A stretch of 64,000 nt of DNA from positions 166,463-230,462 of the forward strand of contig NZ_JMHT01000022.1 in NCBI RefSeq assembly GCF_001905655.1, written 5' to 3'. Both the position numbers and the translations under genes were made by a program. Positions 54,793 to 64,000 of this stretch are shown here, one piece after another. Within the stretch, counting starts at the first letter, position 1. The number at the start of each line of letters is the position of its first letter. The notes beneath the pieces were generated by a model that was not told the origin of the DNA, did no database searches, and saw only the letters and a list, made by a program, of their open reading frames with translations. This DNA comes from Mycobacterium sp. ST-F2 (lineage in GTDB: Bacteria > Actinomycetota > Actinomycetes > Mycobacteriales > Mycobacteriaceae).

Positions 54793-54798
54793 GGCGCC

Positions 54799-55215
54799 AT
54801 GACCCGGGGCAGGATGTTGATTCTCGCCGGGGTGCTCGCGGTCGCATCGGTGATCTGCCTGGCGATCGGCATCAGCACCGCCCGCACCATCGAGTCGTAC
54901 GTCAAAGACCGCTATCAGAACGTCGGCTACAACACCTACCGGTGCAGTGGGTCGCCGAGCGCCGTCGCCGACGATCTCGCCCGAGCCCACTGACCGCAGG
55001 CGCGCGCGACCGATCGCGGCAATTACTACCTGCGGTACAGCGACTCCATCGCGATCGTCGGCGCGGGCTCCGGGCAGACGTGCGCCATCCGGCTGGAGAA
55101 CCTCAACTCCGGTTACAACCACGGCAGTTACGTGTTTCTGGGCCCGGGCTTCAGCCCGGGATCACCGTCGCACAGTTCCGGCGGCAGCTCGGGCGGACCG
55201 GGCGGCGTCAAGTGA
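54799..55215 (+). pseudogene. DUF4247 protein interrupted by an in-frame TGA
   Basis: The frame from the ATG at 54799 encodes a membrane anchor (LILAGVLAVASVICLAIG) and the start of a DUF4247 domain (YVKDRYQNVGYNTYRCSGSP then VADDLARAH), then meets TGA at 54991-54993. The same frame reads on without shift: ATDRGNYYLRYSDSIAIVGA, GQTCAIRLENLNSGYNHGSY, and a Gly/Ser-rich tail typical of the family, to TGA at 55213-55215. One substitution would restore a 138-residue protein. No restart codon with a ribosome-binding site is seen after the stop. Sequencing error, true loss of function or readthrough are all possible. Confidence 0.75.
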
Positions 55216-55240
55216 CCACACCAATTCCGAGGAGAATCCG

Positions 55241-55698
55241 ATGAACCTGGCCGCCATCGACTTCGGCACCGTCCACACCGACGCGATCATCCAGAACGTG
55301 GTCGGCTCGGTGCTGTACTTCCTCGTGGGCGTACTCGTGTTGGCCGCCGGTTTCGTCATGGTCGACGTGTTGACGCCCGGAAATCTGCGCCGCCAGGTGT
55401 TCGTGGAGCGTCGGCCCAACGCCGTGGCGATCACCGCGGCGATGGATGTCTCACTGGCCGCCGTCATCATCACCGCGATCCACTCCAGCTCCGACCGCCT
55501 GGGCCAGGGTTTGATCGACACGCTGATCTACGGGCTGATCGGCGTCGCCCTGCAGTGTCTGGCCCTGGTGGTCGTGGAGTTGTTGGCGCCCGGCCACTTT
55601 CGCAACGACATCAACGCCGAGGAATTCCATCCCGCGGCCCTGTCGGTCGCCGTGGTGTTGCTGGCCATCGGCGGCATCAACGCCGCCGCGCTCACCTG

Positions 55699-55699
<1 letters not shown>
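55241..55699 (+). CDS. DUF350 membrane protein
   Basis: The 152-residue protein has about four hydrophobic helices in the DUF350 pattern: NVVGSVLYFLVGVLVLAAGF near residue 20, NAVAITAAMDVSLAAVIITA near 60, LIDTLIYGLIGVALQCLALV near 89, and SVAVVLLAIGGINAAALT at the end. The function is unknown; the family often accompanies DUF4178 and DUF4247 genes. The ATG at 55241 has GAGGAGAAT upstream. Its TGA overlaps the speE ATG by one base (TGATG). Confidence 0.88.
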
Positions 55700-59342
<3,643 letters not shown>

Positions 59343-59373
59343 CTAGCGAAGGGCACTGACACGGGTTGGGCCG

Positions 59374-61308
59374 CTAAGCCGCGATGATCCCTGACGCCGG
59401 CCCGCACGCCACGAGGACGGTGCAAGCAGCTGCCGGGGCCGGGTCCTCGGTACCGACGAGCGGCGGCAGCGGCGGCATGAAGATCGGCACGAGGCTGGCC
59501 CCCGTCACGCCCGTCAGCCTCGCGACAACCTGTGCCACCACGTTGGTCGCCGCGTACGCCAGGCTGCCGATCACCTTGACCGGAACGATCGCCACCTGCG
59601 CCAGCGGGCTGATGACGAAGATGTTCTTGTCGGCGATCGACTCCAGCTGCGCCGTGACCGCGTCGAACCCCTGATTGAGGAAATAGGGCACGGATGCGAA
59701 GACCGTCCGGATGCCGAGCGTCAGATCGGTGCCGATGTTGGGGTACCCGTATTTCCCGATCACTTCCAGCACGGCGGCGCGCAGTGCCGCGTCGTTGTCG
59801 ATGGGCGTGACGGTGCTGCCACCGAAGTTGGTGATGGATTCACCGTCGGACGCGGCGGGCGTGCCACCGAACAACGTCACGACCGTCGGCGTGACGTCGA
59901 CGATCTGGTATTTCAGGTTGACGCCACCGGGAGTGAACAGATCCGGGTTGTTCGCGATGACGAAAGTCGATGTCTCATTGGGTGATTGGAAGCCGTGCCC
60001 GAAGCCCTGGCTGGCCTGGTGGCCATGGTCGGTGACGACGATGACGGTCCACTGTTCCCCGGTGGCGGCCTCCCAGTCGTTGACCGACTGCATGATCTCG
60101 CCGATGTTCCGGTCGACATTCCGCACCGCGTCTGCGTACTGCTGCGACGCGCCGCCGTGCGCGTGCCCGTTCTCGTCGACCCCGACGAAGTAGCTGAACA
60201 CGAAGTTCGGCTTGGTCGGGTCGGCGGCGCCGATGGCGGCCTCGGTGGCGTCACCGACGGCGTCGTCCGTGAGCGACCAGTTGGAGTCGCCCACGATGTG
60301 CGAGATGTTGACGACGTGGTCGGCACCGACAGAACCCGACACCGCGATGGCCGAGATGACGTCCCAGTTAGCGATCGCTGTGGTCTGGATACCGGAGTTG
60401 AACGTCTCGAGTTGGTTGAACACCGTCGGGAACCGGTCATAGACGGCCGGATTGAAGATGTTGTTGATGACGCCCGTCTTCTCACCCCAGACACCGGTGA
60501 GGATGGCGGTCCACGACGGATTGCTGATGGTGGTGTGCCCGACGATGCTCGCCGGCGCCGTGGTGCCGCCCTGCATCAATTCGAAGAAGTGGGCGTTGGC
60601 CGGATCGGCCAGCACCCGGCTGAGGTTGGTGCCGTCGACGCCGATCACCAGCACGTTGGGCGTGGTGTCGGCAACTGTCGAAACCGACTGTGGCGCTGCG
60701 GCACTGGTGGGCTTGAGCGTTCTGCGTTCCAATTCATCGCGCACTGCGGCCAGGGCCACCATCACCGATGTCGAACTGAGCGGTGATACCGGCAGCTGCA
60801 ACGACCGCAGCGCCTTGGTGAGTTTGGCGATGGGGTCCGCCGACAGCGCGGCCACCTTGACAGTGGGCTGCTGCGTGCCGGCCTGCGCCGTGACGGCGGC
60901 GGTCACCGACGGCGCCGCCGCGGTCTTGGCCGGAACTGCGGCCGCGACGCGTGGCACGCTCACCCGCGGTGCCGGCTGGTCCGCTCTGCCGCCGGTGTCC
61001 TGGTCGTCCTTGTGCTTCTCGGGCTTGTCGGCGGCAGCGGGCTTCTGCACCTTCTTCTCGGGCTTGTCGGCCTTGTCCTTGTCAGCCTTGTCCGAGTGTT
61101 TGTTGGGCTTCGGCTTGGCCGGTTTGCGCTGTTTCTTCGCCGGAGCGTCCGACGGCGCCCCCACCGGCTGCGATGATGCCGTCGACCCTGCTGCACCTGC
61201 GGTGGTGTCGGCCCACGCGGGGCAGTCGCTCCACCCCGCCAGCGCGGTACCGATCCCCAGCGCGACCGCCAGTCCCCCGACCCGACCAATGCATCTTCCA
61301 GCTGTCAT
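59374..61308 (-). CDS. Secreted type I phosphodiesterase / alkaline phosphatase-like protein
   Basis: The 644-residue protein from the ATG at 61308 has a signal peptide (IGRVGGLAVALGIGTALAGW), then about 100 residues extremely rich in Lys, Pro, Ala and Asp (roughly 45-110), then an alkaline-phosphatase-fold domain. That domain shows NVLVIGVDGTNLSRVL near 221 with a metal Asp, GHTTISNPSWTAILTGVWG near 257 with the likely Thr nucleophile region, FVGVDENGHAHGG near 370 and VVTDHGHQASQGFGHGFQSP near 415 with Asp and His ligands. The C-terminal 120 residues are hydrophobic. Substrate unknown. The Lys-rich region may bind cell wall or nucleic acid. Confidence 0.83.
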   Translation of the reverse strand: MTAGRCIGRVGGLAVALGIGTALAGWSDCPAWADTTAGAAGSTASSQPVGAPSDAPAKKQRKPAKPKPNKHSDKADKDKADKPEKKVQKPAAADKPEKHKDDQDTGGRADQPAPRVSVPRVAAAVPAKTAAAPSVTAAVTAQAGTQQPTVKVAALSADPIAKLTKALRSLQLPVSPLSSTSVMVALAAVRDELERRTLKPTSAAAPQSVSTVADTTPNVLVIGVDGTNLSRVLADPANAHFFELMQGGTTAPASIVGHTTISNPSWTAILTGVWGEKTGVINNIFNPAVYDRFPTVFNQLETFNSGIQTTAIANWDVISAIAVSGSVGADHVVNISHIVGDSNWSLTDDAVGDATEAAIGAADPTKPNFVFSYFVGVDENGHAHGGASQQYADAVRNVDRNIGEIMQSVNDWEAATGEQWTVIVVTDHGHQASQGFGHGFQSPNETSTFVIANNPDLFTPGGVNLKYQIVDVTPTVVTLFGGTPAASDGESITNFGGSTVTPIDNDAALRAAVLEVIGKYGYPNIGTDLTLGIRTVFASVPYFLNQGFDAVTAQLESIADKNIFVISPLAQVAIVPVKVIGSLAYAATNVVAQVVARLTGVTGASLVPIFMPPLPPLVGTEDPAPAAACTVLVACGPASGIIAA

Positions 61309-61419
61309 TCGGAATGTATAACGCGCGACAATTACCGGGCGCACAGGAATCGCCAACCTGACCCACAGTCACCTCGAAGGTTGGTCGCCTTCCGCGCTCC
61401 CGAGGGTTACCGTGGCACC

Positions 61420-61815
61420 GTGCCGCATCCGATCATGTTCGACGATGACGACCCCGGCCTGAGCGAGCTGCGAGCGGTGGCGCTGAGCTTTCCCGAGGCG
61501 TTCGAGAAGGTGTCGTGGGGCCGGCCGGTGTTCTGCGCACCCAAGATGTTCGCGATGTACGGCGGCAATTCGAAGTCGACGGGCGAGATGGTCGCCTATC
61601 CACACTCACTACTGGTCAAGGTCGACGAGTCCGACCGCGCTGCGCTGGAACAGGATTCGCGCTTCTACTACCCCGCCTACATGGGTCCGTCAGGTTGGCT
61701 CGGGCTGGACTTCACCGCGGCAAAGGTCGACTGGGACGAGGTCCGGGAGCTTCTCGACGCGTCGTTCCGGCTGGTCGCGACGAAGCGATTGGTCAAGCTG
61801 CTCGACGCGCAATGA
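61420..61815 (+). CDS. MmcQ/YjbR-family protein
   Basis: The 131-residue protein matches the YjbR fold: LRAVALSFPEAFEKVSWGRP near residue 14, FCAPKMFAMYGGN near 34, and SLLVKVDESDRAALEQDSRF near 56, ending LDASFRLVATKRLVKLLDAQ. The family binds DNA in some members, with an unknown cellular role. The GTG at 61420 precedes conserved residues; an ATG at 61435 is also possible. It overlaps the convergent methyltransferase gene by 23 bases. Confidence 0.85.
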   Translation: MPHPIMFDDDDPGLSELRAVALSFPEAFEKVSWGRPVFCAPKMFAMYGGNSKSTGEMVAYPHSLLVKVDESDRAALEQDSRFYYPAYMGPSGWLGLDFTAAKVDWDEVRELLDASFRLVATKRLVKLLDAQ

Positions 61816-62434
61816 GATATGCCTGCGGCGTGGATTCGAGTCCGTCGTCGTCGGGTTGCCGGACCGTTTCGAGGTAGACACGAAAGCCACTGTTCGACAA
61901 CAGGTCTGCGACGGCCTCCGGCCGACGGCGGATGAAGGTCAGGTTCACCGGCTCGCCGTCGAAGTCCGTCAGCACCCGCGCTTCCTCGCCGACCTGAAAC
62001 GCCAACAGCACCACGCCGCCGGGCACCAGCACCCGATGGAACTCGGCGAACACCGCAGCCAGGTGCGAGTCCGGGACATGGATGATCGAGTACCAGGCGC
62101 ACAGCCCACCGATACTGCCGTCGGCGACATCGAGCTCCAACATCGATCCGACCCGAAACGGCAGACCCGGGTAGTGCTGCCGCGCCTGCTCGATCATGTT
62201 GGGAGACAGATCGATTCCGGTGACGTCCAGGCCGGCCGCCGCCAGCGCCGCGGTCGCCACGCCGGTACCGCACCCGACGTCCAGCACACGGGCACTATGG
62301 TCCGCCAGTTCGGCAAAAGCGCCGATCATCGCGCGGTCCACCGGCCGCTCGTCGAGATGGTTCTGGAAGCGCTCGACGTAGTGCGCGGCAGCACGGTCAT
62401 AGCCGTCACGCGTCATGGCCAGAAAATCGGGCAT
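61793..62434 (-). CDS. Class I SAM-dependent methyltransferase
   Basis: From the ATG at 62434 this is a 213-residue protein. Motif I is VLDVGCGTGVATAALAAAG near residue 49, followed by VTGIDLSPNMIEQAR (acidic strand 2), then LCAWYSIIHVPDSH near 113 and RVLVPGGVVLLAFQVGEE near 138. The substrate is unknown. A longer frame to 62566 exists, but its start overlaps the HNH gene's 3' end and the extra 44 residues are not like the family, so I prefer the shorter form. Confidence 0.85.
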   Translation of the reverse strand: MPDFLAMTRDGYDRAAAHYVERFQNHLDERPVDRAMIGAFAELADHSARVLDVGCGTGVATAALAAAGLDVTGIDLSPNMIEQARQHYPGLPFRVGSMLELDVADGSIGGLCAWYSIIHVPDSHLAAVFAEFHRVLVPGGVVLLAFQVGEEARVLTDFDGEPVNLTFIRRRPEAVADLLSNSGFRVYLETVRQPDDDGLESTPQAYLIARRAA

Positions 62435-62531
62435 CGGCCAACCGTACGCGGGCACGGCGACACGGTCGGCCAGGCGCGTGGCATCCGCAGCGCGGCGAAG
62501 CACCGTGCCACCGCGCGCCCGGAGCGCCGTA

Positions 62532-63938
62532 TCACGTTGCGGGACTGTCGCTTTCACCGTCGTCATCGCTGCCTCCCTCTGGCGGGTACAGGGTGGGGTG
62601 CCAGTATTGGTTGGTTCGGGGTTGGCCGGTGTCCAGCAGGGGTGGTGGGGTCCAGTGGGGGCGGCCGTTTTTCATGGTGCTGCTCCAGCCGGTGGTGTCT
62701 TCCAGGCGGTTGTCGCAGCCACAGGCCAGGGCCATGGTGGTGACGTCGGTCTGTCCGCCGCGGCTCCATCCGGGGATGTGGTGGGCCTGGCAGCCCGCGG
62801 CCGGGACAGTGCAGTCGGGGCGGGTGCAGCCCCCGTCGCGGGTGAACAGGGCCAGGCGTTGGCCGGTGGTGGCGGTGCGCCGCGCCCGCCCCAGGTACAA
62901 CGGCACATCACCATGGTTGTCGAACACCGTGAGGTAGCAGGACGCGCCCGTACGGGCGGCCAGGTTGAGCAGGTCCTTGACGGGGAGCTGGCTGCCGGTG
63001 TGCGTCACGGCGACCCCGGCCCGCTGCTCGAGCTGCTCGAGGGTGCAGGTCGCCACGATGGCGAGGGGGAAACCGTTGTGCTCCCCCAGATCGGTGGACA
63101 GCAGCAGCAGGCCCACCGTTTCCCAGGCATCATGCTGACGCTGCGCCAGGGTGCGGTGATCATGGTCGATCTGCTCCTGCGTCGGCGTCCCGGACGTGCA
63201 CGGCACCGGGTCGGCGGGGTTGCACATGCCCGGCGCGGCGTATTTGACCATCAACGCTTCGTAGACGGCGCGGGCGGCCGGGGTCAGCACACCACGCAGC
63301 TCGCTGCTGCCGTCGGGTCGCTGCTTGGACACCACCAGCGCCCGGTCGCGATCACAGTCCGGTTCCCGGTCCTCGGGTTCGGGACCATCCTGATCCAACT
63401 CATACAGCTTGCGTCTGACCACCGACCGCAGCGATTCAGGCGTCAGATTCCGGGCGGCGGCCACCAGCGCCTGCTCGGCGCCGTCGAGGCTGGCCAGGTC
63501 GGCCCAGGTGGGCAGTTTCGCGAAAAACGATTCGATGACATCAACATGATCACCATTGATCGCGCCTTCGGCGACGGCGGCGGCGACATGCGGGCGCAGC
63601 GGCGGCAGTAGTTCCCCGGTCAGGGACATGCGGGGCCCCAGCAGTTCGGCGTGCCGGACCCGGCGGCGGGCCTCCTCGCTGCTGAGCCGGTCCCGGATGC
63701 GCATCGCGTCGGCCCAGTTTTTCGCCCCGATCTCCTTGGCCGTGGTCTGGGCCGCCAACGCGGCCTGGATGTGGTGATCGACCGCCGCGGCGGCGCAGGC
63801 CAGCCGTTGCCGCTCCGATTGCAGCGCCAGCAGCTCCGGCACCGACAGGGTGCTGTAGTCCAGGGACGCCACCCGGGCCAGCGCCGCGGCGAGGCCGGTG
63901 TAGGCCTCGTCGACGGTCAGTGTGCTGGCGATGTCCAT
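62532..63938 (-). CDS. DUF222/HNH endonuclease domain protein (13E12-type)
   Basis: The 468-residue protein has an N-terminal DUF222 domain (SERQRLACAAAAVDHHIQAA near residue 40, GAKNWADAMRIRDRLSSEEA near 72, VAEGAINGDHVDVIESFFAK near 120) and a C-terminal HNH nuclease domain: LALFTRDGGCTRPDCTVPAA near 365, AHHIPGWSRGGQTDVTTMAL near 388 and CGCDN near 409. This is the 13E12 family, multi-copy in mycobacterial genomes. An SOS-box-like site lies just upstream of the ATG. Role unknown. The gene ends 98 bases before the methyltransferase start. Confidence 0.93.
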   Translation of the reverse strand: MDIASTLTVDEAYTGLAAALARVASLDYSTLSVPELLALQSERQRLACAAAAVDHHIQAALAAQTTAKEIGAKNWADAMRIRDRLSSEEARRRVRHAELLGPRMSLTGELLPPLRPHVAAAVAEGAINGDHVDVIESFFAKLPTWADLASLDGAEQALVAAARNLTPESLRSVVRRKLYELDQDGPEPEDREPDCDRDRALVVSKQRPDGSSELRGVLTPAARAVYEALMVKYAAPGMCNPADPVPCTSGTPTQEQIDHDHRTLAQRQHDAWETVGLLLLSTDLGEHNGFPLAIVATCTLEQLEQRAGVAVTHTGSQLPVKDLLNLAARTGASCYLTVFDNHGDVPLYLGRARRTATTGQRLALFTRDGGCTRPDCTVPAAGCQAHHIPGWSRGGQTDVTTMALACGCDNRLEDTTGWSSTMKNGRPHWTPPPLLDTGQPRTNQYWHPTLYPPEGGSDDDGESDSPAT

Positions 63939-63940
63939 AT

Positions 63941-63956
63941 TCGAACACTAGTGCGG
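63941..63956. promoter_or_regulatory. SOS-box-like site upstream of the DUF222-HNH gene
   Basis: TCGAACactaGTGCGG lies three bases upstream of the HNH start. The mycobacterial LexA consensus is TCGAAC-N4-GTTCGA: the left half is perfect and the right half matches 4 of 6. Several 13E12-type genes in M. tuberculosis are LexA-controlled. Confidence 0.5.
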
Positions 63957-64000
63957 CTCCTCACCTTCTCGTGGGTAGCTTTGGGTGTAGTCCGCCCAGG

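Noticed and set aside
61381..61419. TTG start for the YjbR gene 39 bases upstream
   Set aside because: The added residues are unlike the family and have no ribosome-binding site; GTG at 61420 is closer to the conserved start.

Overview
The window reads as chromosomal DNA of a high-GC actinobacterium, most likely a fast-growing Mycobacterium (Mycolicibacterium). I base this on protein-level resemblance to genes I recall from M. tuberculosis (LeuC, GltX, SerA, IlvBNC, Cfp6, LppZ, GatCAB, PfkA, LigA), on frequent GTG starts and on several putative leaderless promoters. The conserved gene order follows the leuC to ligA segment of M. tuberculosis as I remember it. No database search was possible.

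Layout. 1-9.5 kb is core: 5' part of leuC (minus), a divergent IclR regulator, a DUF1800/DUF1501 pair, tRNA-Glu(CTC) and tRNA-Gln(CTG), gltX, a fumarylacetoacetate-hydrolase-family gene, a secreted lipase and an MFS transporter. 9.7-30.1 kb is an accessory block that looks like a defence island: a split hypothetical gene; an XRE regulator facing a three-gene operon (SNF2 helicase with a DUF3883 nuclease-like tail, DUF1156 DNA methyltransferase, and a DUF499 ATPase with an N-terminal HEPN-like domain); a short graveyard of broken genes (Ltp-type lipoprotein domain, RelE-like toxin); a VapBC pair; a complete type I Wadjet operon jetABCD (minus); and a second VapBC-like pair. 30.2-35.4 kb is variable metabolism and envelope genes (GNAT, RibD-like reductase, lipoprotein, class A beta-lactamase, membrane proteins). 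35.4-64 kb is core again: leuB, serA, a flavin oxidoreductase, a WrbA-like protein, ilvBNC with a leader-peptide attenuator, cfp6, a DoxX protein, lppZ, gatB, a GDPD, pfkA, gatCA, an ACT protein, a DUF4178/DUF4247/DUF350/speE cluster (DUF4247 carries an in-frame stop), ligA, a secreted phosphodiesterase, a YjbR protein, a methyltransferase and a DUF222-HNH protein with an SOS-box-like site.

How the genes work together. leuC, leuB, ilvB, ilvN and ilvC cover branched-chain amino-acid synthesis. The tRNA-Gln/tRNA-Glu genes, gltX and gatCAB together make Gln-tRNA by transamidation. In the island the helicase, methyltransferase and ATPase genes are translationally coupled and probably form one anti-DNA system controlled by two palindromic operators upstream. 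Wadjet next to it would act against circular plasmids. The two toxin-antitoxin pairs flank Wadjet and may stabilise the island.
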